Below are positions 12,067 to 19,880 of a stretch of DNA of 64,000 nucleotides, in pieces. This DNA comes from Burkholderia sp. Bp8992. GTDB taxonomy: Bacteria; Pseudomonadota; Gammaproteobacteria; Burkholderiales; Burkholderiaceae. The position numbers were made by a program, and so were the translations under genes. The notes beneath the pieces were generated by a model. It was not told the origin of the DNA and ran no database searches. It saw only the letters and a list, made by a program, of their open reading frames with translations. Numbering within the stretch: the stretch's first letter is position 1; every line of letters begins with the position of its first letter. The stretch covers positions 124,001-188,000 of the forward strand of contig NZ_QTQI01000015.1 of NCBI RefSeq assembly GCF_003853705.1. Direction: 5' to 3'.

Positions 12067-13017
12067 ATGAATTCCGCTCATCAATTGAAAAGCGGCGATC
12101 TCCTCTCGCTCAACGTGTTCCTTGCCGCGGCAACGCACCTCAGCTTTCGCGCGGCATCGATCGCGCTCGACGTCACGCCGTCTGCGATCAGCCATTCGAT
12201 CAAGAGCCTCGAGCAGCGCCTGGGCGTTCGCCTGTTCAACCGCACGACCCGCAGCGTGTCGCTGACGGATGCCGGCGAGCGCCTCCTCGAGAAACTCCGT
12301 CCGGCAATCTCGTCGGTGGCCGACGCGATGCTCGCGGTCGACGGGATGCGCGACACGCCCAGCGGCACCGTGCGCATCAACGCCAGCGAAGGCGCGATCC
12401 GCATGGTGCTGAAGCCGGTGCTCGCGCGCTTCCTGCGCGACTACCCGCAGGTTCATCTCGACATCGTGACGGACGGGAAACTCGGCGACATCGTCGCCGG
12501 CGGATTCGATGCGGGGATCCGGCTGGCCGAAGCCGTGCCGCAAGACATGATCGCGGTTCGCGTGTCCGAACCGGTGCGGTTCGCCGCCGTCGCTTCACCG
12601 GCCTATTTCGCCGCGCGCGGGCGCCCCGGCGTCCCGCAGGATCTGCACCGGCACGACTGCATTCGCTTTCGCTTCGACAGCGGCGCGATCTACCGCTGGG
12701 AGTTCGAGCGCCGTGGCGTCGTTGAAACGGTCAATGTCGGCGGCCCGCTCACGCTGACCGACCAGCCCTTGATGGTCGATGCCGCGATCGACGGCATCGG
12801 GATCGCGTTCGTGCCCGATCATCTCGTCCACGATGCACTGCGCGACGGGCTTCTCGAACGTGTGTTGACCGACTGGTGTCCGGTCATGCCGGGACTGTGC
12901 CTGTATTACCCCGGCCATCGCCATGTTTCCGGCGGGTTGCGCGCGCTGATCGACACGTTGAGGGTTCAGTCGGCAAGCGCCGGTCCGGAACGCCGCGCGG
13001 CCGGGCGCCCCGAGTAG
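12067..13017 (+). CDS. LysR-family transcriptional regulator
   Basis: A 316-residue LysR regulator. The N-terminal winged helix is complete: 'SLNVFLAAATHLSFRAASIALDVTPSAISHSIKSLEQRLGVRLFNRTTRSVSLT'. The effector domain starts near 'GTVRINASEGAIRM', and 'DGIGIAFVPDHLV' is the usual late signature. It resembles the subgroup that often controls a divergent dehydrogenase or transporter, and it is divergent to the zinc alcohol dehydrogenase gene, so control of that gene is inferred. The frame is open far upstream, but homology and the helix-turn-helix position fix the start at 12067. Confidence 0.92.
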   Translation: MNSAHQLKSGDLLSLNVFLAAATHLSFRAASIALDVTPSAISHSIKSLEQRLGVRLFNRTTRSVSLTDAGERLLEKLRPAISSVADAMLAVDGMRDTPSGTVRINASEGAIRMVLKPVLARFLRDYPQVHLDIVTDGKLGDIVAGGFDAGIRLAEAVPQDMIAVRVSEPVRFAAVASPAYFAARGRPGVPQDLHRHDCIRFRFDSGAIYRWEFERRGVVETVNVGGPLTLTDQPLMVDAAIDGIGIAFVPDHLVHDALRDGLLERVLTDWCPVMPGLCLYYPGHRHVSGGLRALIDTLRVQSASAGPERRAAGRPE

Positions 13018-13048
13018 CGAAACGATAGGGAGCCCGCTCGCCGCGCGT

Positions 13049-13540
13049 TCAGGTGCTGCGGCGCGACCGCAGCTGTACCCCCTGCAACGCGGCACCAAGC
13101 ACGAAGATGCCCAGCCACGCGACGAGCGACCCGCGCACGATGGGAGATTCGGGACCGTCCGCAAGCGGATGACCGATCGGCAACCGCGTCAGCGTCTCGT
13201 TGATCCCGGGAACCAGCAACAGAAAGAAACTGAACGAAAATGCGAACTGGGCCAGGTACGGCCGCGCGCGCCCCAGCATTTCGATGCGCGGAACGAGGAG
13301 TCCGCCCGCTGTCGCGATCAGCGCCAGGATGCCGAGGGCATGCCCGGCATTGAAGCCGCCCGTGCTGGACAAGCCAAACGACGTGAACACCGATATCACC
13401 ATTCCTGCGACGTAAAGCCTGGCTGACCGCGTCGTGCTGTCGATCTTCTGATATCGGGCGAAGCTGTAGAGGCCCGCGGCGAACGTCGCGAGGCTGACGA
13501 TGGTGTGACCGGCACCCAGAGTGGAAATGGGATGAGGCAT
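13049..13540 (-). CDS. Small integral membrane protein, function unknown
   Basis: A 163-residue protein with about four hydrophobic segments: near 'HTIVSLATFAAGLYSF', 'RLYVAGMVISVFTSFGL', 'ALGILALIATAGGLLVP' and 'QFAFSFSFFLLLVPG', plus a C-terminal segment 'SLVAWLGIFVLGAALQG'. It looks like the uncharacterised DUF-type membrane proteins common in Proteobacteria; no catalytic motif can be named. The start at 13540 is preferred to an ATG at 13630 because AGAAGGAG precedes it. It is convergent with the LysR gene, 31 bases apart. Confidence 0.7.
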   Translation of the reverse strand: MPHPISTLGAGHTIVSLATFAAGLYSFARYQKIDSTTRSARLYVAGMVISVFTSFGLSSTGGFNAGHALGILALIATAGGLLVPRIEMLGRARPYLAQFAFSFSFFLLLVPGINETLTRLPIGHPLADGPESPIVRGSLVAWLGIFVLGAALQGVQLRSRRST

Positions 13541-13785
13541 AAGACGACGACTCCTTCTGAAAAAATCGGCCCCGATCGCCGCGACACGGGTGCCCCCACG
13601 GCACACGGAAGCATTCGAGCGGCCTTGCATTTCACTTGCTCCGCATGCAGCCAGATTGTCCCGATCGTGCGGGCTCTCCGGGATCGGTCAAATGACCGAC
13701 CCCGGACAGCGTCACGCAACTGAGGGCCCCCGCGCTGTCGCGTATGATCGGTCACTCGTCCCCGCGATTTTCCAAGCCGAACCCG

Positions 13786-15258
13786 ATGTTCAACACCGAA
13801 GCCAGCCACGCCGCACTGCGCATATTCGATTCCGTGAAGGCCATCGCTTTCATCGGCGACCTGAGCATGGGACAACCGACCGACCACTCGCTTCGCACCG
13901 CGTGGCTGGGGGTACGCCTCGCGGACGCAGCAGGACTGGGCGCATCGGTTTGCAATACGGTTCGTGAGGCGTCGCTGCTTCGCTGGTCGGGTTGCACGGC
14001 GAATGCACCCGGTTTCGCGGAAGTGTTCGGCGACGACATCGCGATCCGCACGGCGATGCTCGAGAACAGGGCCGGCATGGCCGAGGCAATCGAAAGCGCC
14101 GGCGCGTCGATGATGAAACTCGCACGGATTCACTGCGAAGTATCCGGCGAGGTCGCGCAAATACTGGGGCTCTCGACAGCGACGGAAACGGCGCTGCGCC
14201 ATATTTTCGCGGCGTGGGACGGCAACGGCTTCCCGGCACAACTCGCACGCGAACAGGTACCCGTTGCCGTGCCGGTCGTTGCGCTTGCCGGCGATCTGGA
14301 GGTGTTGAGTCGCACATATGGCGTCGAGCCGGCCCTGGGGCTGATCAGGCAGCGTGCAGACTCGCGGTATCCGGCGCACCTCGTCGATACGACGGTTCGT
14401 CACGCGGAGGCCTGGCTGGCGGAACTGGCGCGCTCGTCGCCGGCCGAGTTCGATATCGCACTGGCAACGTCCGATATGCAGCGGATGACATCCGCGGAAC
14501 TGATCGCCGACATCGTCGACCTGAAATTGCCGTGGATGACGGGGTTTTCACGTGCCGTCGCGACGACGGCGGCCGACTGTCATGCGCGACTCAAACCGGA
14601 TGATGCGGGGCGTTCGCTCGTTTACCTGGCCGGACTGATTCACGGCATCGGCAGGGCCGCCGTGCCGAACGACGTATGGAACCTGCCTGCGACGCTGCCG
14701 GCAAGCGCGTGGGAGAAGGTGCGGCTGGTACCGTACTGGACCGAACGCGCCGGCAAGCAATCCGGCGCGCTGAGCCAGGCCGCCCTGCTTGCGTCGCTTG
14801 CGTACGAGCGGCTGGACGGTTCAGGATATTTCCGCGGCGCTCACGCCCCGGCGTTGACGCTGGAAGCGCGCGTACTGGCGGCGTCGGTCGCGTGGGTCGC
14901 GTTGCGATCGCCGCGCCCCTGGCGCGCCGCGCTGCCCGACGACGCGGCCACCCGCCTGCTGCGGGACGAAGCGGCCAATGGCCGGCTATGCGGCGAAGCG
15001 GTCGGCGTGCTGACGTCGGCATCGATCCCCGTCGCCCGACGCGTATCCAGAAACGCGCCGGCCGGTGCCGGCCTGTCCGAGCGAGAGATCGACGTGCTGC
15101 GTGTGATCTCGCGCGGAGCGAGCAACAAGGAGGCTGCGCGGGAACTGACCATCAGCCCGAGCACGGTACGCACGCATGTCGAAAGCGTGTTTCGCAAGCT
15201 TGGCTGTTCGACGCGCGCAGCAGCGACGCTCAAGGCATCGTCAATGGGCCTGATCTGA
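13786..15258 (+). CDS. HD-GYP-like domain protein with C-terminal LuxR-type HTH
   Basis: A 490-residue regulator. The C-terminal 65 residues form a clear LuxR/NarL helix-turn-helix: 'GLSEREIDVLRVISRGASNKEAARELTISPSTVRTHVESVFRKLG'. The rest looks like two HD-domain repeats. The first includes 'MGQPTDHSLRTAWLGVRLADAAGL' and 'HIFAAWDGNGFP'; the second 'AGLIHGIGRAAVPNDVWNLPATL' and 'YERLDGSGYFRG'. In the second, the metal-binding HD pair of HD-GYP phosphodiesterases ('HDIGK') reads 'HGIGR', so cyclic-di-GMP hydrolysis is doubtful and a sensing role is inferred. An in-frame ATG at 13744 is the alternative start, but it falls inside a TATGAT sequence that looks like a -10 element. Confidence 0.82.
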   Translation: MFNTEASHAALRIFDSVKAIAFIGDLSMGQPTDHSLRTAWLGVRLADAAGLGASVCNTVREASLLRWSGCTANAPGFAEVFGDDIAIRTAMLENRAGMAEAIESAGASMMKLARIHCEVSGEVAQILGLSTATETALRHIFAAWDGNGFPAQLAREQVPVAVPVVALAGDLEVLSRTYGVEPALGLIRQRADSRYPAHLVDTTVRHAEAWLAELARSSPAEFDIALATSDMQRMTSAELIADIVDLKLPWMTGFSRAVATTAADCHARLKPDDAGRSLVYLAGLIHGIGRAAVPNDVWNLPATLPASAWEKVRLVPYWTERAGKQSGALSQAALLASLAYERLDGSGYFRGAHAPALTLEARVLAASVAWVALRSPRPWRAALPDDAATRLLRDEAANGRLCGEAVGVLTSASIPVARRVSRNAPAGAGLSEREIDVLRVISRGASNKEAARELTISPSTVRTHVESVFRKLGCSTRAAATLKASSMGLI

Positions 15259-15398
15259 AGGCGTGGCGTGGCGCCGGTTTGCGTCGACGACGCTAGCCGC
15301 ACGGCCCGGTGTCCGGTACGCCGCCCGCCTGAATCGGGTCGTCACGCGTGCGAAAGAGGCATGCTCCTGCCGGCCCGCTTATTGCGGCGCGCGATCGA

Positions 15399-16025
15399 TC
15401 ATGCGTCGGGGCGCAAGAGGTCGAAGCGGCTGTCGGGCGTCACGTATGCATAGGCCGACGGGCCGCCCGCACGAAGAATGATGCCCGCGCCGAACGTGTC
15501 GAAGATGCCGTCCTTCAGCAGATCACGGCGGATATGGACGGCGACGACCTCGCCCAGCACCAGCGTGGCCGGCGTCTCGACACCGCGATGATCGCGCAGG
15601 CGGATCACGTCGGTCACCTTGCATTCGAAATTCACACCGCTTTCCGCGACGCGCGGCACGTCGACGAGGCGCGACGGCACCGCCGTCAAGCCACCGAGTT
15701 CGAATTCATTCACGTCGTACGGCACCGCCGCACAGGTCTGGTTCATCCGCTCGGCGAGATCGCGCGTCGCAAGGTTCCACACGAACTCGCCGGTTTCCTG
15801 CACGTTGCGCAGGCTGTCCTTCGCGGCGGTGCTCGAAAAACCGATGATCGGCGGGCGATAGTTGAACGCGTTGAAGAAACTGTACGGCGCGAGGTTCAGC
15901 GTGCCGTCGCTGCCGCGGGACGAGATCCAGCCGATCGGGCGCGGACCGACGATCGCGTTCAACGGATCGTGCGGCAGCCCGTGGCCTTGCGAGGGTTCGT
16001 AATAGTGATGGGTCGAGTCGGTCAT
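15399..16025 (-). CDS. Flavin reductase-like FMN-binding protein
   Basis: A 208-residue member of the flavin reductase-like family (split beta-barrel, FMN-binding). The flavin-binding core is near the N-terminus: 'NAIVGPRPIGWISSRGSDGTLNLAPYSFFNAFNYRPPIIGFSS', followed by 'KDSLRNVQETGEFVWNLATRDLAERMN'. Members are either reductases that feed two-component monooxygenases or flavoproteins of unknown role. No monooxygenase gene is adjacent, so the partner is unknown. The start at 16025 fits the family length of about 205 residues; the open frame upstream is not coding. Confidence 0.88.
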   Translation of the reverse strand: MTDSTHHYYEPSQGHGLPHDPLNAIVGPRPIGWISSRGSDGTLNLAPYSFFNAFNYRPPIIGFSSTAAKDSLRNVQETGEFVWNLATRDLAERMNQTCAAVPYDVNEFELGGLTAVPSRLVDVPRVAESGVNFECKVTDVIRLRDHRGVETPATLVLGEVVAVHIRRDLLKDGIFDTFGAGIILRAGGPSAYAYVTPDSRFDLLRPDA

Positions 16026-16200
16026 GACGGATCGGATGGCGAGAGGCGAACGACGGGGAAGCGGTCGGCGGAACGCGTTTGGCGGTGGCGACGCAGGCGC
16101 CGGTGCGACGTGCGTGCCAGTATCACATGGTGTCGCTTTCGGCGCAGTGAAGTGCATCATGAACCGCGCTGGCGTGCCGCGGCAGATGCCTGCGCCAAAT

Positions 16201-16238
16201 AAAAAACCCGCGAGCGCTGTATTTCTCGCGGGTTTTTT
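16201..16238 (-). terminator. Rho-independent terminator after tRNA-Leu
   Basis: The hairpin has a 14-bp perfect inverted repeat, AAAAAACCCGCGAG and CTCGCGGGTTTTTT, around a 10-base loop. It lies 36 bases beyond the CCA end of the minus-strand tRNA-Leu gene and ends in a T-run in either direction, so it could act bidirectionally. Confidence 0.85.
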
Positions 16239-16274
16239 CACCTACATCGAATCGATTCGCGTCAACGCAATCGA

Positions 16275-16609
16275 TGGTGCCGGGGACCGGACTTGAACCG
16301 GCAAGCCAGTTAAGGCGGCGGATTTTCGTCACACTGCTTCTTTCAAAGCCGGCGTCGCGTGAGCGATGCCGTTCGTGCGCTGGACTATGCCTTCACCGTC
16401 GCGCGCGGGCGTGACCGCTGCCCGTGCGCCTTAGGCGCCCCCCGTCTAGTCTCTACACCTTCCTCGCGAATACCGCGAGGCTTGGCTCGGCGTTGCCTCG
16501 ATGCGCACATCAGGGGTTTCGCCGAATTTGAAGGGTTCTGCACCGACCGTTTCCGACCGGGCACTCAATCGTTTAAGTCCGCTATGTTTACCAATTTCAT
16601 CACCCCGGC
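16275..16609 (-). tRNA. leuZ-like: tRNA-Leu(UAA), interrupted by a group I intron
   Basis: The 5' exon (16609-16575, 35 nt) and 3' exon (16326-16275, 52 nt) join into an 87-nt leucine tRNA. The acceptor stem is GCCGGGG paired with CCCCGGC, discriminator A and an encoded CCA. The D arm holds AATTGGTAAAC. The anticodon arm after joining is GCGGA-CTTAAAA-TCCGC with anticodon TAA, and the T arm is CCGGTTCAAGTCCGG. The intron sits between U34 and A35, the same place as in cyanobacterial and chloroplast tRNA-Leu(UAA). A TGGTAGAAT extended -10 element lies at about 16633-16625. The gene symbol is only a guess from the anticodon. Confidence 0.93.
16327..16574 (-). ncRNA. Group I self-splicing intron (subgroup IC3-like) in tRNA-Leu(UAA)
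   Basis: A 248-nt intron without an open frame for an endonuclease. The 5' splice site follows U34, and the intron ends in G (16327), as group I chemistry requires. The core elements are all visible. P (TTCGGCGAAACC, about 16526) pairs with Q (CGCCGAGCCAAG, about 16492) in P4. R reads GTGTAGAGACTAGACGG and S reads GGCATAGTCC, and their GACTA (16451-16447) and TAGTC (16387-16383) form P7. GAGT in the intron can pair with ACTT of the 5' exon as P1, with a G-U pair at the splice site. From memory, the core is very close to the Azoarcus tRNA-Ile intron. Confidence 0.93.
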
Positions 16610-16624
16610 AAGAGGGCGGACGCG

Positions 16625-16633
16625 ATTCTACCA
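16625..16633 (-). promoter_or_regulatory. Extended -10 promoter of tRNA-Leu
   Basis: TGGTAGAAT on the minus strand matches an extended -10 element (TG-N-TAGAAT). It lies 16 bases upstream of the mature 5' end of the tRNA. No convincing -35 hexamer was seen. Confidence 0.5.
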
Positions 16634-16839
16634 TTGCTTGCGCATGCGTTCCCTTATTCCGCCGCGCTCCTCGCGCCCGGCGCGTGTCATCACCACCGAT
16701 ACGACACATCCGCCGATTTTCTCCCGCGCCGCAACATCCCCGATACAATCGGGTCCGCGTCGTCCGACGGCCCCAACCGTCTGATGTTTGTATCGTGCTT
16801 CTTGCGAAACAAGCGTCTCTTGCGTCATCGCGAAGTCAC

Positions 16840-16850
16840 AAACGTTTTCG
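16840..16850. promoter_or_regulatory. LacI-type operator candidate 1
   Basis: AAACGTTTTCG contains the CG-centred palindrome AAACGTTT typical of LacI/GalR operators. It forms an inverted repeat with a second copy 13 bases downstream. Both precede the lacI-type gene, suggesting autoregulation. Confidence 0.55.
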
Positions 16851-16863
16851 ATAATTTCCCGGC

Positions 16864-16874
16864 CGAAAACGTTT
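16864..16874. promoter_or_regulatory. LacI-type operator candidate 2
   Basis: CGAAAACGTTT is the exact reverse complement of the copy at 16840-16850, with the same AAACGTTT core. It ends 15 bases before the regulator's start codon. Whether the ABC operon also carries such a site is not clear; none was seen at 17916-17999. Confidence 0.55.
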
Positions 16875-16889
16875 ACATCGCATGACTTC

Positions 16890-17915
16890 ATGACCTCGAC
16901 CATCAAGGACGTCGCTGCCCTCGCGGGCTTCTCGATCGCCACCGTTTCGCGTGCGATCAATGCCCCGCATACCGTCAGCCCCGCGACGCTGCAGACGATC
17001 CGCACCGCGATCGAAACGCTGCAGTTCCGCCCGAGCCCGCTCGGCCGCCAACTGCGCGGCGAGCGCACGCGGCTCGTCGGCGTCGTCGTGCCGACGCTGT
17101 CGAACCCCGTGTTCGCCGACTGCCTGCAAGGCATCGACGCGCTCGCGACCGCGGCCGGTTTCAAGCTGATCCTGATGACGACCGAATACGACGCGGCGCG
17201 CGAGCGTCACGCGATCGAGACGCTGCGCGAGCAGCGCGTCGAAGGGCTGATCCTCACCGTCGCCGATGCGGACACGCACCCGCTGCTCGACATGCTCGAT
17301 CGCGACGGCCCGCACTACGTGCTGATGCACAACGACACGCAACGCCGCCCGTCGGTATCGGTCGACAACCGCCGCGCCGCGTATGACGGCGTGCAACGGC
17401 TGACCGCGCACGGCCATCGCCGCGTGCTGATGCTGGCCGGCTCGCTCGCCGCGTCGGACCGCGCACGCCAGCGTCATCTCGGTTATGCGCAGGCGCTCGA
17501 GGAAGTCGGCGTGGCCGCGCTGCCGCCCGTCGAAGTCGACTTCAACGCGCCCGAGCTGCCCGATGCGGTGCTCGCGCATCTCACCGCGCACGCCACACGT
17601 CCGACCGCCCTCTTCTGCAGCAACGACCTGCTCGCGATGGTCGTGATGCGCGGCCTGCGCCGCGCGGGTTTCTCGATTCCCGACGACCTGTCGGTGCTCG
17701 GCTTCGACGGCATCGCGATCGGCGAGTTGCTCGCGCCGCCGCTCGCGAGCGTCGCGACGCCGAACCGCGACATCGGCCGCCACGCGTGGCAGCGCCTCGT
17801 CGAATGCATCGGCGGCGCGGCGATCGAGCGCACGTCGACGATCCTGCCGCACACGGTGCGCGACGGTGCGACGATTGCGCCGCCGGCCACCGACCTGCAA
17901 TTGCGCAACGCCTGA
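16890..17915 (+). CDS. LacI-family transcriptional regulator
   Basis: A 341-residue LacI/GalR regulator. The N-terminal DNA-binding domain reads 'STIKDVAALAGFSIATVSRAINAPHTVSPATL', including the hinge leading to 'RPSPLGRQLRGERTRLVGVVVPTLSNPVFADCLQGI'. The sugar-binding-protein-like effector domain follows, with 'VLGFDGIAIGELLAPPLASV' near the end. The start at 16890 is set by the family N-terminus; the frame is open 34 codons further upstream. The gene is followed 84 bases later by an ABC importer and a phosphodiesterase on the same strand, so it probably controls them in response to the imported compound. Paired operators lie just before it. Confidence 0.92.
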   Translation: MTSTIKDVAALAGFSIATVSRAINAPHTVSPATLQTIRTAIETLQFRPSPLGRQLRGERTRLVGVVVPTLSNPVFADCLQGIDALATAAGFKLILMTTEYDAARERHAIETLREQRVEGLILTVADADTHPLLDMLDRDGPHYVLMHNDTQRRPSVSVDNRRAAYDGVQRLTAHGHRRVLMLAGSLAASDRARQRHLGYAQALEEVGVAALPPVEVDFNAPELPDAVLAHLTAHATRPTALFCSNDLLAMVVMRGLRRAGFSIPDDLSVLGFDGIAIGELLAPPLASVATPNRDIGRHAWQRLVECIGGAAIERTSTILPHTVRDGATIAPPATDLQLRNA

Positions 17916-17999
17916 GCGCCGAACGCACGCGCCGCGCGGCTACACATACCCAATAACCACACCACCCCAGCGTCACACCCACTCGCCCGGAGATTCACC

Positions 18000-19028
18000 G
18001 TGTCCTTTCGCCTGACCTCGCTGCTGCGCGCGCTCGCCGCGCCGCTCGCCTGCGCCGCGCTCATCGCCGGCGCGCCTGCCGCCCACGCCGACGAAACGGC
18101 GATCTGCTACAACTGCCCGCCCGAATGGGCCGACTGGGCCGCGCAGATCGCGGCGATCAAGCAGAAGACCGGCATCCGCGTGCCGTTCGACAACAAGAAC
18201 TCGGGCCAGTCGATCGCGCAGCTGATCGCCGAGCAGAAGAGCCCGGTCGCCGACGTCGTCTACCTCGGCGTGTCGTCGGCGTTCCAGGCGAAGGACAAGG
18301 GCGTGATCGCGCCGTACAAGCCCGCGCACTGGAACGACATCCCCGCGAACCTGAAGGATCCGCAAGGCTACTGGTTCGCGATCCACTCGGGCACGCTCGG
18401 CTTCTTCGTGAACAAGGACGCGCTCGACGGCAAGCCGGTGCCGCGTTCGTGGGCCGATCTGCTGAAGCCCGAATACAAGGGCATGGTCGGCTATCTCGAT
18501 CCGTCGAGCGCGTTCGTCGGCTACGCCGGTGCGGTCGCCGTCAACCAGGCGCTCGGCGGCAGCCTCGACAACTTCAAGCCGGGCCTCGACTGGTTCCACA
18601 AGCTGAAGGCGAACGCGCCGATCGTGCCGAAGCAAACGGCCTATGCGCGCGTGCTGTCCGGCGAGATTCCGATCCTGCTCGACTACGACTTCGATGCGTA
18701 TCGCGCAAAGTACAAGGACAACGCGAACGTCGAGTTCGTGATTCCGAAGGAAGGCACGATCGCGGTGCCGTACGTGATGAGCCTCGTGAAGGGCGCGCCG
18801 CACGATGCGAACGGCAAGAAGGTGCTCGACTTCGTGCTGTCCGACGAAGGCCAGAAACTGTGGGCCAACGCTTACCTGCGCCCGGTGCGCGCGCAGACGC
18901 TCGGCGCCGACATCGCCGCGAAGTTCCTGCCGGCGAGCGAATACGCACGGGCGAAGCCGGTCGACTTCGGCAAGATGGCGGCCGGCCAGCAGGCGTTCGG
19001 CCAGCAGTACCTGCAGATCATGCAGTAA
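18000..19028 (+). CDS. ABC importer substrate-binding protein (family 1, AfuA-like)
   Basis: A 342-residue periplasmic binding protein. The signal peptide covers about residues 1-30 ('ALIAGAPAAHADE'). The mature part has the type II binding fold: 'QKTGIRVPFDNKNSGQSIAQLIAEQKSPVADVVYLG' at the first cleft region and 'VGYLDPSSAFVGYAGAVAVN' in the second lobe. It resembles the group that includes iron(III), polyamine and 2-aminoethylphosphonate binders; the ligand cannot be read from sequence. GTG is the start, with GGAG 7 bases before it. It is the first of five genes (binding protein, two permeases, ATPase, phosphodiesterase), which suggests a phosphorus-containing ligand. Confidence 0.88.
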   Translation: MSFRLTSLLRALAAPLACAALIAGAPAAHADETAICYNCPPEWADWAAQIAAIKQKTGIRVPFDNKNSGQSIAQLIAEQKSPVADVVYLGVSSAFQAKDKGVIAPYKPAHWNDIPANLKDPQGYWFAIHSGTLGFFVNKDALDGKPVPRSWADLLKPEYKGMVGYLDPSSAFVGYAGAVAVNQALGGSLDNFKPGLDWFHKLKANAPIVPKQTAYARVLSGEIPILLDYDFDAYRAKYKDNANVEFVIPKEGTIAVPYVMSLVKGAPHDANGKKVLDFVLSDEGQKLWANAYLRPVRAQTLGADIAAKFLPASEYARAKPVDFGKMAAGQQAFGQQYLQIMQ

Positions 19029-19045
19029 GCCGCGGGACGCAACCG

Positions 19046-19870
19046 ATGCTCGACCTGACTTTCCCGCTGCGCTGGCGCATCGCGCTCGTCGCGCCGGCGC
19101 TGGCGGTGTTCGCCGCGTTCTGGCTGCTGCCGATGGCGTCGCTCGTGCAGGTGTCCGCCGACGGCGCGTTCTTCTCGCACTACGCGGCGCTGCTCGGCAA
19201 TGCACGTTACATGAGGAGCCTCGGCGAGACGGTGGCGCTGTCCGCCGGCGTCACGCTCGCGACGCTCGCGCTGTCGACGATCTCGGGCCTCCTGCTCGCG
19301 CGCCGCGAATTCGCCGGCAAGCGCGTGCTGCTCGCGCTGCTGACGTTTCCGCTCGCGTTCCCGGGCGTCGTCGTCGGCTTCATGGTGATCATGCTCGCCG
19401 GCCGCCAGGGGCTGATCGGGATGCTGTCGGCGAAACTCACCGGCGACAAGTGGGTATTCGCGTACTCGGTTGCGGGCCTGTTCATCGGTTACCTGTATTT
19501 CTCGATTCCGCGCGTGATCGTCACCGTGATCGCGGCGGCGTCGAAGCTCGACGCGTCGCTCGAGGAAGCCGCCCGTTCGCTCGGCGCGTCGCCATGGCGC
19601 ATCTTCGTCGACATCGTGCTGCCCGCGCTCGCGCCGGGCCTGATCGCGGCCGGCGCGATCTGCTTCGCGACCGCGATGGGCGCATTCGGCACCGCGTTCA
19701 CGCTCGCCACCGACCTGAACGTGCTGCCGATGACGATCTATACCGAGTTCACGCTCAACGCGAACATCGCGACGGCGGCCGGCCTGTCGATCGTGCTCGG
19801 CATCGTCACCTGGGCCGTGCTTGCGCTCGCGCGCCGTTTCACCGGCCACACCGCCGCCGCCGCGGCCTGA
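19046..19870 (+). CDS. ABC importer permease 1
   Basis: A 274-residue inner-membrane permease with about six transmembrane segments. The cytoplasmic EAA loop that docks the ATPase reads 'EEAARSLGASPWRIFVDIVLPALAPG'. 'FPLAFPGVVVGFMVIML' precedes it. It starts 17 bases after the binding-protein stop, and pairs with the next gene to form the heterodimeric channel. Confidence 0.9.
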   Translation: MLDLTFPLRWRIALVAPALAVFAAFWLLPMASLVQVSADGAFFSHYAALLGNARYMRSLGETVALSAGVTLATLALSTISGLLLARREFAGKRVLLALLTFPLAFPGVVVGFMVIMLAGRQGLIGMLSAKLTGDKWVFAYSVAGLFIGYLYFSIPRVIVTVIAAASKLDASLEEAARSLGASPWRIFVDIVLPALAPGLIAAGAICFATAMGAFGTAFTLATDLNVLPMTIYTEFTLNANIATAAGLSIVLGIVTWAVLALARRFTGHTAAAAA

Positions 19871-19880
19871 GGATTTACGC

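Noticed and set aside
16275-16350. Partial tRNA or tmRNA remnant
   Set aside because: The 3' half looked like a broken tRNA until the 5' half was found 248 bases away; together they make a complete tRNA with a group I intron. No tmRNA tag reading frame is present.
16359-16784. Small open frames over the tRNA-Leu region
   Set aside because: They lie across the intron and exons of the tRNA gene and have no homology or ribosome-binding site.
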